DNA from: Halomonas saccharevitans
Lineage (GTDB): Bacteria; Pseudomonadota; Gammaproteobacteria; Pseudomonadales; Halomonadaceae
Reading direction: 5' to 3'
Assembly: GCF_900116405.1 (NCBI RefSeq)
Contig: NZ_FPAQ01000012.1
Span: 23,734 to 87,733 of the forward strand
DNA length: 64,000 nt
The notes below the pieces were generated by a model. The model did no database searches, was not told the DNA's origin, and saw nothing but the letters and a program-made list of their open reading frames with translations. Shown one piece after another: positions 27,662 to 36,941 of this stretch. The translations under genes and the position numbers were made by a program. How positions within the stretch are numbered: the stretch's first letter is position 1; every line of letters begins with the position of its first letter.

Positions 27662-29358
27662 CCGACACCCCCGCCCCGTCCGAGCGAGACGGGCACCGCG
27701 CCCGCGCCACGCCCCAGGCGCGGCTGTCGCCGATCTGGATCGTGCCCATCGTGGCGATCCTGATCGGCGCCTGGCTGGTCTTCGACAACTACCGCAGCCG
27801 CGGGCCGGAAATCACCCTGATCACCGACAGCGCCGAGGGCATCGAGGCGGGCAACACCCTGATCAAGACGCGCAACGTCGAGGTCGGGCGCGTCGAGCGG
27901 GTGCACCTCTCGGAGGACCTGAGCCGCGCGGTGATCACCGCCCGCATGAGCCCGGACAGCGACGACATGCTGGTCGAGGACAGCCGCTTCTGGGTGGTCA
28001 AGCCGCGCATCGGCCGCGAGGGGATAAGCGGCCTGGGCACGGTGCTGTCCGGCGCCTACATTCAGCTCGAGCCGGGCCAGAGCGAGATCGACGCTCGGGA
28101 GTTCGAGGTCAGCGACCAGCCGCCGGTCTCACCGGCCGGCGCCAAAGGCTTGCGCATCAACCTGATCAGCCAGCTCGGCAACGCGCCTAGCGTCGGCGAC
28201 CCGGTCACTTTCCAGGGCCTCACCGTCGGCCGCGTCGAGGAGGCCAACTTCGATGGCACCACCCGACGCATGCACCATCGCCTCTTCATCGAGAGCCCCT
28301 ACCACGACCTGGTCACCGACGGCACCCGTTTCTGGGCCGCCAGCGGCGTCGACCTGCGTCTCGACTCCGAGGGCGTCCGGGTCAACATCGACTCCCTGGA
28401 GGCGCTGCTCGGCGGCGGCGTCACCTTCGGCGTGCCCGAGGATCTCCCCCAGGGCAGGCCGGTGGAGGCGGACACCACCTTCACCCTCCACCCCGACGAG
28501 GAGAGCGCCCGACAGGGCACCTTCAGTCGCTACCTGGAGTACGTGCTGCTGATCGAAGACACCGTGCGCGGCCTCTCCCGGGGGGCGCCGGTGGAGTTTC
28601 GCGGCGTGCGCGTCGGCACCGTGGCTACGGTGCCCTGGCAGTTCAGCGCGCCCCAGCCCGATTCCCGCGACAATTTCGCCATCCCGGTGCTGATTCGCAT
28701 CGAACCCCAGCGCCTGGGCGTCGATGCCGAGTCCCTCGAGCTCGAGCAGTGGCGGGAGCGCTTCGAACGGCTCTTCGGGCTAGGCCTCACGGCCTCGCTG
28801 AAGAGCGGCAGCCTGCTGACCGGGGCGCTGTTCGTCGACCTCAACTTCCAGCGCGACGAAGCGGGTTACGCCGAGATCGACTACGTCGCCGAGACCTTCG
28901 CCGAGCGCACCGTCTTCCCCACGACCTCCAGCGGCTTCGCCCAGATCGAGGCGCAGGTGACGGCCCTGCTCGACAAGCTCAATGGCCTGGAGCTCGAGCC
29001 GCTGCTGGCCGGGCTAGATCGCAACCTCGATGCCTCAGAGGCCACCCTTGAGCAGGTCAATGCGCTCACCGAAAGCGTCCGCGGCCTGGTCGAGGACCCC
29101 GGCATGCGCGAGCTGCCCGGCAACCTCAATGCCACCCTCGAGGCGCTGCGCACCACCCTCGAGGGCGTGTCGCCCGAGTCCCGCGCGTACCGCGACGTCA
29201 GCACGACCCTCGCGCAGCTCGAGCGGCTGCTGCGCGACCTGCAGCCCACCGCCCGTACCCTGCGCGACAATCCCAGCGCCCTGCTCTTCGATCGCCTGGA
29301 CACCGAGGACCCGATCCCCCGGGCGCCGACCTCCCCCCAGCAAGGAAGCTCGCCATGA
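27658..29358 (+). CDS. pqiB: MCE-domain protein PqiB
   Basis: A 566-residue periplasmic protein anchored by one N-terminal helix (SPIWIVPIVAILIGAWLVF). Three MCE domains follow, starting near residues 40, 155 and 285 (GPEITLITDSAEGIEAGNT, GLRINLISQLGNAPSVGDP, VRGLSRGAPVEFRGVRVGT). A helical C-terminal part would form the needle-like hexameric tube that bridges inner and outer membranes in E. coli. The start overlaps the pqiA stop and its stop overlaps the pqiC start, so the three genes are coupled. Confidence 0.93.
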   Translation: MTDTPAPSERDGHRARATPQARLSPIWIVPIVAILIGAWLVFDNYRSRGPEITLITDSAEGIEAGNTLIKTRNVEVGRVERVHLSEDLSRAVITARMSPDSDDMLVEDSRFWVVKPRIGREGISGLGTVLSGAYIQLEPGQSEIDAREFEVSDQPPVSPAGAKGLRINLISQLGNAPSVGDPVTFQGLTVGRVEEANFDGTTRRMHHRLFIESPYHDLVTDGTRFWAASGVDLRLDSEGVRVNIDSLEALLGGGVTFGVPEDLPQGRPVEADTTFTLHPDEESARQGTFSRYLEYVLLIEDTVRGLSRGAPVEFRGVRVGTVATVPWQFSAPQPDSRDNFAIPVLIRIEPQRLGVDAESLELEQWRERFERLFGLGLTASLKSGSLLTGALFVDLNFQRDEAGYAEIDYVAETFAERTVFPTTSSGFAQIEAQVTALLDKLNGLELEPLLAGLDRNLDASEATLEQVNALTESVRGLVEDPGMRELPGNLNATLEALRTTLEGVSPESRAYRDVSTTLAQLERLLRDLQPTARTLRDNPSALLFDRLDTEDPIPRAPTSPQQGSSP

Positions 29359-29948
29359 GCGCCATCAAAGCCCTTGCGGCCGCCCTGGCCGCGCTGTGGC
29401 TGGCCGGCTGCGCCACCGATGCCCCGCCGTCCAACCGCTACACCCTCCCCGATGACGCCATGGCGGCCCCCACTGGCGTGGCCGGGGCCGAGGCCGCCCA
29501 CCGGCTGCGCGTGGCCCCGCCGACCCTGGCGCGCTTCCTCGCCGTCGACGGCCTGGTGCTCAAGCTCGACGACATCACCCTCAACGAGGCGAGCGGACAC
29601 CTGTGGGCCGAGCCCCTCGGCCTGCAGCTCGAGCGCCGCCTGAAGGGGCGTCTGGCCATACGCCTGCCGGATACCCGGATCATGGGTGAGGCCGCCGGCG
29701 AGCCTAGGGAGCAAGCCGCCACCCTGCGCCTGACGGTGGACCGCTTCCACGGCCGCTTCGATGGCCAGGCGGTGGTGGCGGGCCAGTGGCAGCTCAACGA
29801 CGCCGAGGGCGAGCTGCTGGCGCTCTCCCCCTTTGCGGTGGAGGTACCCCTGGCGCGGGACGGCTATCCCGCCCTGGTGCGCGCGCTGGGCCGCGGCTGG
29901 AACAGGGTGGTCGACGAGATCGCCGGAGAAATCAAACGGCTGCGTTAA
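29355..29948 (+). CDS. pqiC: Outer-membrane lipoprotein PqiC
   Basis: A 197-residue lipoprotein with a short signal peptide and lipobox LAGC (cysteine near residue 18), then the PqiC/YmbA domain (NRYTLPDD, LDDITLNEASGHLWAEPL, LTVDRFHGRFDGQAVVAGQW). It is the outer-membrane partner of PqiB. Starts at ATG 29355 inside the pqiB stop. Confidence 0.9.
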   Translation: MSAIKALAAALAALWLAGCATDAPPSNRYTLPDDAMAAPTGVAGAEAAHRLRVAPPTLARFLAVDGLVLKLDDITLNEASGHLWAEPLGLQLERRLKGRLAIRLPDTRIMGEAAGEPREQAATLRLTVDRFHGRFDGQAVVAGQWQLNDAEGELLALSPFAVEVPLARDGYPALVRALGRGWNRVVDEIAGEIKRLR

Positions 29949-30088
29949 CTCACGCGCTATGGCATACTGCGCGCCACGCGGCGATCGATGGTCCCTCCTG
30001 CCGCGCCAGATTCCTTTTCCACGCCTTGGCCAGGGACTGACCACGTCGACACGACGCGGCGCGACCAAGGCGTCTCTGCGGAGACCGC

Positions 30089-31396
30089 ATGACCTTTTCC
30101 GACCTCGGCCTGCGTGCCGAACTGCTCCGTGCCGTCGAGGCACAGGGCTATACCACCCCGACCCCGATCCAGCATCAGGCGATTCCCGCCGTCCTCAAGG
30201 GCGGTGACCTGCTGGCCAGCGCCCAGACCGGCACCGGCAAGACCGCCGGCTTCACCCTGCCGATGCTACAGCGCCTCGCCGACGGCCCGCGCCCGGCGGC
30301 GCGCCAGATCCGCGCCCTGGTGCTGACGCCGACCCGCGAGCTCGCCGCCCAGGTGGGCGAGAGCGTGGCCGACTACGGCCGTCACCTGACGCTCAAGTCC
30401 CACGTGATCTTCGGCGGGGTCGGCCAGCAGCCTCAGGTCGACGCCATCCGCAAGGGTCTCGACGTTCTCGTGGCCACCCCCGGCCGCCTGCTCGACCTGC
30501 AGCAGCAAAAGCACGTCGACCTCTCCAAGGTCGAGATCCTGGTGCTCGACGAAGCCGACCGCATGCTCGACATGGGCTTCATCCACGACATCAAGAAGAT
30601 CCTGCGCGTGCTGCCCGAGAAGCGCCAGAACCTGCTGTTCTCGGCCACCTTCTCCAACGAGATTCAGGCGCTCGCCAACAAGCTGCTCGACGATCCGGCG
30701 ATGATCGAGGTGGCGCGTCGCAACACCACCGCCGAACTCGTCGACCAGGCAATCTACCGCGTCGATCGCGAGAAGAAGCGCGACCTGCTGGCGCACCTGA
30801 TCACCCGTCATGACTGGCAGCAGGTGCTGGTGTTCACCCGCACCAAGCATGGCGCCAACCGCCTGGCCGAACAGCTGTCCAAGCAGGACATCCCGTCCAT
30901 GGCGATCCACGGCAACAAGAGCCAGTCGGCGCGCACCAAGGCGCTGGCCGCCTTCAAGACCGGCGACCTGCAGGTACTGGTCGCCACCGACATCGCCGCC
31001 CGCGGCCTGGACATCGAGGAGCTGCCCCACGTGGTCAACTTCGAGCTGCCCAACGTGGCCGAAGACTACGTGCACCGCATCGGCCGTACCGGCCGGGCCG
31101 GCAGCGAAGGCAAGGCGGTGTCGCTGGTCTGCGTCGACGAGCACGGCCTGCTCAAGGGCATCGAGCGACTGATCAAGCGCGACCTCGAGAAGCGCATCGA
31201 GCCCGGCTTCGAGCCCGACCCCGACGCCAAGCCCGAGCCGATCGAGAACGGCCGCGGCAAGCGCGGCGGCGGTGGCGGCCGCAACGGCCAGGGCCAGCGT
31301 CGCCAGGGCCAGGCCTCCGGCCAGCGCAGAGGCGGCGACGAGGCCCGTGCTCCCAGACGCCAGCGCGGCGGCCGTGGCGGCTCGCGCCAGGCCTGA
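30089..31396 (+). CDS. rhlE: DEAD-box RNA helicase RhlE
   Basis: A 435-residue ATP-dependent RNA helicase. The Q motif is [10 protein letters not shown], Walker A AQTGTGKT (residues 45-52), then [54 protein letters not shown] and [10 protein letters not shown]. The N-terminus [20 protein letters not shown] fits the RhlE branch. A C-terminal tail of about 60 Gly/Arg/Gln-rich residues probably binds RNA or ribosomes. An unusual hairpin without a U run follows the gene. Confidence 0.93.
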   Translation: MTFSDLGLRAELLRAVEAQGYTTPTPIQHQAIPAVLKGGDLLASAQTGTGKTAGFTLPMLQRLADGPRPAARQIRALVLTPTRELAAQVGESVADYGRHLTLKSHVIFGGVGQQPQVDAIRKGLDVLVATPGRLLDLQQQKHVDLSKVEILVLDEADRMLDMGFIHDIKKILRVLPEKRQNLLFSATFSNEIQALANKLLDDPAMIEVARRNTTAELVDQAIYRVDREKKRDLLAHLITRHDWQQVLVFTRTKHGANRLAEQLSKQDIPSMAIHGNKSQSARTKALAAFKTGDLQVLVATDIAARGLDIEELPHVVNFELPNVAEDYVHRIGRTGRAGSEGKAVSLVCVDEHGLLKGIERLIKRDLEKRIEPGFEPDPDAKPEPIENGRGKRGGGGGRNGQGQRRQGQASGQRRGGDEARAPRRQRGGRGGSRQA

Positions 31397-31402
31397 CGGG
31401 CT

Positions 31403-31446
31403 GCCTGGCGGGCTACATCAAGATATGGGAATGTAGTCCGCCGGGC
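31403..31446. other. Long hairpin after rhlE
   Basis: GCCTGGCGGGCTACAT (31403-31418) and ATGTAGTCCGCCGGGC (31431-31446) pair at 14 of 16 positions around a 12-base loop. It begins six bases after the rhlE stop and has no T run, so it may be an RNA 3'-end or processing structure rather than a standard terminator. Confidence 0.55.
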
Positions 31447-31494
31447 GTCGCGTCATCGACTGCCCCCGTCCACCCTCTACGTCAGGATGCCTCC

Positions 31495-31995
31495 ATGGAT
31501 GACACGACCCTGATCAGCGACTACCGGCGCTGGCTGAGCTTCCAGCATCAGGCCCGGCTCGACCGTGAGCACCAGGCGGCGAGCCAGCGACTCGAGACGT
31601 CGAAGGTCTCCGCCACGCGCATGACCGAAGCCTATCGCAGCATGGCCGAGAAGGGCGCCAGCGAAGGCGCCAGCTATCGCACCCTCTTCCTGCGCGATCA
31701 CGGCGATACGGCACTGGCCTGCGAGGGCTGGCTGTTCGTGCGCCGCGTGCTGGCCGAAGGCGGATCCACCCGGGTGCGCGCCACCCTGCTGACCACCTTC
31801 ACCCTTGGGTCGGGCCGCCTCGAGCCCGGCAGCCAGCCGGCCGAGAAGCTGACCCTGGAGATCTTCGATCAGCTGAATATCGATCGCGGCATGAGCAGCG
31901 TGGTGCGCGTCGACCGCACCGATGGCGGCCGCGACACGCGTTTCATCACCCTGCTCGACACCGTGCGAGGCGATCTGCGCCGCCATATGGTGTAG
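31495..31995 (+). CDS. Hypothetical protein (166 aa)
   Basis: Not recognised. A soluble protein with no signal peptide or membrane helix. The first 60 residues are helical and charged (ISDYRRWLSFQHQARLDREH); the rest looks alpha/beta, with VRATLLTTFTLGSGRLEPGS and TLEIFDQLNIDRGMSSVVRV. It starts at ATG 31495 with AGGA eight bases upstream. Only six bases separate it from the next gene. Codon use is like its neighbours, so it is likely a real host gene. Confidence 0.75.
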   Translation: MDDTTLISDYRRWLSFQHQARLDREHQAASQRLETSKVSATRMTEAYRSMAEKGASEGASYRTLFLRDHGDTALACEGWLFVRRVLAEGGSTRVRATLLTTFTLGSGRLEPGSQPAEKLTLEIFDQLNIDRGMSSVVRVDRTDGGRDTRFITLLDTVRGDLRRHMV

Positions 31996-32001
31996 CCCGA
32001 C

Positions 32002-32535
32002 ATGCTCAAGCTGAAACGACTGTTCCACCGTCCTCCCGTCAAGGTCTGGGTCATCAAGCAGATCGATCGAGACCTGCTGCACCTGTGTGGCCAGGCCGAA
32101 CTGGATCCCAAAGCCAAACGCAAGCAGGTACTCGCCGAGCTGGCGCGCGGCGAGTATCGGGGTGCCGTGCGCATGGCGGGGGGCGGCCTGGTCTTCAATG
32201 CCCGGCTGTTCGCGGCGCTGATACCGCTGGACGAGCTGACGCTCACCGACGATGGACAGGCCCGCTGGCGAGAACGCCTGTGGCGCGTCAGCCAGGTGCC
32301 CCAGCGCTGCTGGAGCTTCGAAGGCTCCCTGATCGCCGAGCCGGCGAGCCATGTCGGCGGCTCGGGCCTGGTCAGCAGCGAGGATGTCTCGGGCATCCGC
32401 TCGCGCATCGATCCCGATACGCCGACGCTTCCCGGCGAGGTCACCTTCCGGGCCGAGGACGAGCTCGAGGCGCCCGAACCGTTCGACTCGCGCTACGCTA
32501 CCCGGTCGCTGAAGCGACGCGGGAGGCACCATTAG
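32002..32535 (+). CDS. Hypothetical protein (177 aa)
   Basis: Not recognised. Basic N-terminus (MLKLKRLFHRPPVKVWVIKQ), no membrane helix, and an acidic Pro-rich C-terminal part ending in a basic tail (SLKRRGRHH). Forms a pair with the preceding gene and its TAG overlaps the putative ATT start of the MFS gene, suggesting an operon of three. The start is ATG 32002; the ribosome site is weak. Confidence 0.7.
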   Translation: MLKLKRLFHRPPVKVWVIKQIDRDLLHLCGQAELDPKAKRKQVLAELARGEYRGAVRMAGGGLVFNARLFAALIPLDELTLTDDGQARWRERLWRVSQVPQRCWSFEGSLIAEPASHVGGSGLVSSEDVSGIRSRIDPDTPTLPGEVTFRAEDELEAPEPFDSRYATRSLKRRGRHH

Positions 32536-32608
32536 GCCACTTGATACCGACGCCGCGCGCCCCGAGGTTCGAGCCCTCGACTCTCGCCGCCTGGCGCTGT
32601 TCATCGGC

Positions 32609-33772
32609 TTGATGGTGCTGGTCGGGCTCAACCTGCGCCCGGCCCTCTCCACCCTGGCCCCGCTGCTGGCGCGCATCCAGCAGGATACCGGGCTATCGGC
32701 GCTGTCGATCGGCGCCCTGACCACCCTGCCGGTGCTCTGCCTGGGGATCTTCGCCCCGCTGGCGCCCTGGCTCGCCAAGCGCCTCGGCCCGGAGAACACC
32801 CTGGCCGCCGCCCTGCTGCTGCTGGCCGGCGGCCTTGCGCTGCGCGGCGTGCCGGCTATCGTCGCGCTGTTTGGCGGCACCTTGATGGTGGGCGCCGCCA
32901 TCGGCGTGGCCGGCACCCTGCTGCCGGCGCTGGTCAAGCGCGAGCTGCCGGCCGGGGCCGACCTGATGACCGGCGTCTATACCATGGCCCTGTGCCTGGG
33001 TGGCGCCCTGGGGGCGGGGCTCAGCGTGCCGCTCGCCGATCGGCTGGGGAACTGGTCCACGGGGCTCGCCAGCTGGACCCTGCTGGCGCTGGCCGCCCTA
33101 GTCGCCTGGCGACTGCTGATGCCCCGCCACGACGCCGCCAAGGCCGCGCCCGACACCGGCGGCTCCCTTCGCGAGCTGCTGAGCCAGCCGCTGGCCTGGC
33201 AGGTAATGCTCTTCATGGGCAGCCAGTCGTCGCTCGCCTACATCGTCTTCGGCTGGCTGCCCACCCTGCTGATGGCGCGTGGTTACAGCGAGGCCGAGGC
33301 CGGCTGGATGATGGGCGCCTCGGTGATGGTGCAACTGGTCGCGGCGCTGTCGGCGCCCTGGCTAGCTCGCCTGGGCCGCGATCAGCGCCCCGCCCTGCTG
33401 ATCGTGCTGACCATGGTCGCCGGCGGCTTCTGGCTACTGCTGCAGGCGCCGGCCATGTGGCGCTGGCCCGGCGCCGTGCTGCTGGGCCTCGGCCAGGGCG
33501 GCGGCTTCAGCCTCGCCCTGACCCTGATCGTGCTGCGCACCGCTGACTCGCGGCTGGCCGGCAAGCTGTCGGGGCTGGTACAGGGGGGCGGCTATACCCT
33601 GGCCGCACTGGGCCCGCTGGCGATCGGCGTGATGCTGCAGTTTGACGTGGGGCTGACCGTTCTGACCCGCGTGCTGCTGGGCATCGTCGCCGTCAGCATG
33701 GGCTTCGCGCTGTTCGCCGGGCGCAACCGCCGCCTGGAGGTCGACGACGCGGGACGGCTGCTCACCCGCTAG
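32609..33772 (+). CDS. MFS transporter, CynX/NimT family
   Basis: A 387-residue, roughly 12-helix inner-membrane transporter. [19 protein letters not shown] is the CynX/NimT family signature, with GNLVALPVV-like TTLPVLCLG next and [19 protein letters not shown] near the end. The family includes a cyanate transporter and 2-nitroimidazole exporters; the substrate here is unknown. The start is unclear. The first ordinary start codons are TTG 32609 and ATG 32612, which lack a ribosome site and would clip helix 1. The frame is open back to ATT 32531, which follows GGGAGG at perfect spacing and overlaps the upstream stop codon. Confidence 0.85.
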   Translation: MMVLVGLNLRPALSTLAPLLARIQQDTGLSALSIGALTTLPVLCLGIFAPLAPWLAKRLGPENTLAAALLLLAGGLALRGVPAIVALFGGTLMVGAAIGVAGTLLPALVKRELPAGADLMTGVYTMALCLGGALGAGLSVPLADRLGNWSTGLASWTLLALAALVAWRLLMPRHDAAKAAPDTGGSLRELLSQPLAWQVMLFMGSQSSLAYIVFGWLPTLLMARGYSEAEAGWMMGASVMVQLVAALSAPWLARLGRDQRPALLIVLTMVAGGFWLLLQAPAMWRWPGAVLLGLGQGGGFSLALTLIVLRTADSRLAGKLSGLVQGGGYTLAALGPLAIGVMLQFDVGLTVLTRVLLGIVAVSMGFALFAGRNRRLEVDDAGRLLTR

Positions 33773-33804
33773 ACTCCAGTCGAGAGACGGGAGGAGCGCG
33801 GCGG

Positions 33805-34521
33805 ATGGACAACGACAGGGACGTGGTCCTGACGACCCGAGGGCTGACCCGGCACTACCACATGGGCGAGGTCACCATCCAGGCGCTACGCGGCGTCGAC
33901 CTCGACCTGCATCGCGGCGAACTCATCGTGATGCTCGGGGCTTCGGGCTCCGGCAAGTCGACCCTGCTCAACATCCTCGGCGGCCTGGACCGAGCCTCGT
34001 CCGGCACCGTGCACGTCGGCGCCGACGACCTGACCCACGCCTCCCAGCGCCAGCTGACGGCCTACCGGCGCCATCACGTGGGCTTCGTCTTCCAGTTCTA
34101 CAACCTGATCGCCAGCCTCACCGCCCGCGAAAACGTGGCGATGGTCACCGACATCAGCCGCGACCCGCTGACGCCCGAAGCGGCCCTGTACCGGGTCGGA
34201 CTCGAGGATCGGCTCGACCACTTCCCCTCCCAGCTCTCCGGCGGCGAACAGCAGCGAGTGGCGATCGCCCGGGCCATCGCCAAGCGACCCTCGCTGCTGC
34301 TCTGCGATGAGCCGACCGGCGCGCTGGACTCGCACACCGGCATTCGCGTGCTCGAGGTGATCGAGACCCTCAACCGCGAGTCCGAGACCACCATGGCGAT
34401 CATCACCCACAACGCGGTGATCGGCGACATGGCCGACCGGGTGGTGCACCTGCGCGACGGCCGTGTGGAGGGCATCACGGTGCCGACGCGGCGTCGCCGA
34501 GCCAAAGAGCTTCGGTGGTGA
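33805..34521 (+). CDS. ABC transporter ATP-binding protein (MacB/LolD type)
   Basis: A 238-residue cytoplasmic ATPase. Walker A is GASGSGKST, the Q-loop [18 protein letters not shown], signature [14 protein letters not shown] and Walker [13 protein letters not shown]. The N-terminus [20 protein letters not shown] is typical of the MacB/LolD/FtsE group. It overlaps nothing but is followed within five bases by an FtsX-type permease and then a HlyD-type adaptor, so the three form one export system. Confidence 0.92.
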   Translation: MDNDRDVVLTTRGLTRHYHMGEVTIQALRGVDLDLHRGELIVMLGASGSGKSTLLNILGGLDRASSGTVHVGADDLTHASQRQLTAYRRHHVGFVFQFYNLIASLTARENVAMVTDISRDPLTPEAALYRVGLEDRLDHFPSQLSGGEQQRVAIARAIAKRPSLLLCDEPTGALDSHTGIRVLEVIETLNRESETTMAIITHNAVIGDMADRVVHLRDGRVEGITVPTRRRRAKELRW

Positions 34522-34525
34522 GCCA

Positions 34526-36889
34526 GTGAAAGCCCTGCATCGCAAGCTGCTGCGCGACCTCGGTCGGCTGAAGGGCCAGGCGCTGGCCATCGCCGTGGTG
34601 GTCGCGGGTGGGGTGATGACGCTGATCCTCGCGGTGACGATGCTCGACGCCCTGACCCGTGCCCAGGAACGCTTCTATGCCAGCCATCACTTCGCCGAGG
34701 TGTTCGCCGACGTCACGCGCGCACCGCTCGGGCTCGTCGAGCGCCTGCAGCGAGTGCCCGGGGTCAACCTCATCGAGGCGCGCGTAACCGCGCCAGTGAG
34801 GCTCAGGGTCCCCGACTTCGAGGACCCGGTGCGCGGCCAGCTGGTCTCGATTCCCGACGGCCGTCAGCCGACGCTCAACCGACTTCACCTGGTAGCAGGC
34901 CAGCTGCCCACCGCAGGCCGCGAGGGGCAGGTAGTGGTGAGCGACGCCTTCGCCGAGGCCCACGGACTCACCCCCGGGGATAGCCTCGAGGCGATCATCA
35001 ATGGACGCCGTACCCTCCTGGATCTCAGCGGCATCGCCCTGAGCCCCGAGTTCCTCTACCAGGCCGGCCCCACGGACCTGGTTCCCGACTACCGGCGCTA
35101 TGCCATCCTCTGGATGAACCAGGAGGCGCTGGCCGACGCCTACGGCATGGAGGGCGCCTTCAACCAGCTCTCGCTGACCCTCCAGTCAGGGGCAGATCGG
35201 GAAACCATCATCGACGCCCTGGACCTGGCCCTCGCCCGCTACGGCGGCACCGGTGCCCGCACCCGCCACGACCAGCCGTCCCATCGCTTCCTCGAGGAGG
35301 AGCTGGATCAGCAGCGCGCCCAGGCCAGGATCCTGCCCACCATCTTCCTGCTGGTCTCGGCCTTCCTGCTGAATGTCGTGATGACCCGCATCATCCAGAC
35401 CCAGCGCGAACAGATCGCCATCCTCAAGGCCTTCGGCTACCGCGACGCCGAGCTGGCACGCCACTACGCCGGACTCGCCCTGCTGATCGTGCTGCTGGGC
35501 TGGGCACTGGGCGTGGGGCTCGGCGCCTGGACCGCCCGCTGGATGGCCGGCCTCTATGCCGACTATTTCCGCTTCCCCGAGATGCGTTTCCCGGTTCCGC
35601 CCTGGGCGCTTGCGCTGTCGCTGCTGTTGGCCGGCCTGTCGGCGCTGGCGGGCACCTGGCGGGCCGTCTGGCAGTCGGTCAGCGCACCGCCCGCCGAGGC
35701 GATGCGACCGCCGGCGCCGCAGCGCTTCCGGCGCAGCTGGCTCGAGCGCTCCGCGCTTCGCCATGCCCTGGGCGGTGAAGGACGGATCATCCTGCGCCAG
35801 CTGGCCCGGCAACCGGCCAAGATGGCACTGTCGGTGATCGGCATCGCCCTCTCGGCGGGCCTCTTGATGATGGGCGCCTGGCAGATCGCCGCGCTGGACC
35901 AGATGCTGGACCGCCAGTACCGGGACATCCTGCGCATGGACATCGAGCTGACCTTCAACGACCCCACCCCGGTCAGGGCCCTGGGCGAGCTTCGTCACCT
36001 GCCCGGCGTGCTGGCCGTGGAGACCTGGCGCCGGGTCCCCGCCACCCTGATCCATGGCCATCGCCGCTACCGGACCAGCCTGACGGGGCTCGAGGCCACG
36101 CCACGCCTGCGCCCGATCGTGGACGCGGCAGGCAACGCACAACCCCTGCCCCCCGAGGGCCTGGTACTGACCCGCTACCTGGGCGAGTGGCTGGGGGTCG
36201 CAGCCGGCGACCGCCTGGAGGTGGCGATCATGGAGGGGCACCGCCGTCGTCTGTCGCTGCCCGTGGCCACCCTGGTGGACGAACCGGTCGGGGTCGGTGC
36301 CTACCTGCGCCGGGAGCGTCTCAACCGCCTGATGCGGGAGGGCCCCGCCATCGGCGGGGCCTGGCTGCTGGTCGATGATAACCGGCGCGATGCCCTGATC
36401 GATGCGCTCCATGACCTGCCGGTGGTGGCGGGCATCGGCCTGATGGACGAGGCCGAGCGCGACGTGCGCCGCTACCTGGACGAGACGCTTCAGGTGTTCG
36501 CGATCGTGTTCGTGGTCCTGGCCGGCTCGATCGGCTTCGGGGTGATCTACAACAACGCCCGGATCAGCTTCGCCGAGCGCTCCCGGGAACTGGCCACCCT
36601 GCTCGTGCTGGGCTACACCCGAGCCGAGGTATCACGGATACTGCTGGGGGAGATCGCCCTGCTCGGGGTGCTGGCCATCCTCCCGGGCTGGGCCGTCGGC
36701 GCAGGCTTCTGCGCCCTGCTCAGCGAGGCCTTCAGCAGCGAGCTGTTTCGTATCCCGCTGATCTTCACGCCGCGCCTCTTCGGCCTCTCGGTGGCCGGCG
36801 TGGTGGCGGCCTCGGCGCTGGTGGGGCTGCTGATGCTGCGCCGACTGTGGCACCTGGACAAGGTCGCCGTCCTCAAGGCGCCGGAGTAA
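34526..36889 (+). CDS. ABC transporter permease with two FtsX domains
   Basis: A 787-residue membrane protein. It has an N-terminal helix (LAIAVVVAGGVMTLILAVTM), a large periplasmic MacB-like domain, a first FtsX domain (about 260-390, with TQREQIAILKAFGYRDAELA), a second periplasmic part and a second FtsX domain at the C-terminus (about 660-780, with SFAERSRELATLLVLGYTRA). The duplicated layout is that of large lipid or lipoprotein export permeases. GTG 34526 starts just after the ATPase gene; an earlier in-frame start inside that gene is unlikely. Confidence 0.88.
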   Translation: MKALHRKLLRDLGRLKGQALAIAVVVAGGVMTLILAVTMLDALTRAQERFYASHHFAEVFADVTRAPLGLVERLQRVPGVNLIEARVTAPVRLRVPDFEDPVRGQLVSIPDGRQPTLNRLHLVAGQLPTAGREGQVVVSDAFAEAHGLTPGDSLEAIINGRRTLLDLSGIALSPEFLYQAGPTDLVPDYRRYAILWMNQEALADAYGMEGAFNQLSLTLQSGADRETIIDALDLALARYGGTGARTRHDQPSHRFLEEELDQQRAQARILPTIFLLVSAFLLNVVMTRIIQTQREQIAILKAFGYRDAELARHYAGLALLIVLLGWALGVGLGAWTARWMAGLYADYFRFPEMRFPVPPWALALSLLLAGLSALAGTWRAVWQSVSAPPAEAMRPPAPQRFRRSWLERSALRHALGGEGRIILRQLARQPAKMALSVIGIALSAGLLMMGAWQIAALDQMLDRQYRDILRMDIELTFNDPTPVRALGELRHLPGVLAVETWRRVPATLIHGHRRYRTSLTGLEATPRLRPIVDAAGNAQPLPPEGLVLTRYLGEWLGVAAGDRLEVAIMEGHRRRLSLPVATLVDEPVGVGAYLRRERLNRLMREGPAIGGAWLLVDDNRRDALIDALHDLPVVAGIGLMDEAERDVRRYLDETLQVFAIVFVVLAGSIGFGVIYNNARISFAERSRELATLLVLGYTRAEVSRILLGEIALLGVLAILPGWAVGAGFCALLSEAFSSELFRIPLIFTPRLFGLSVAGVVAASALVGLLMLRRLWHLDKVAVLKAPE

Positions 36890-36941
36890 GGCCCGCCGCT
36901 GCGTCCTCGACCGACCGTCGCCGACCGACATGGAGTCCGCT

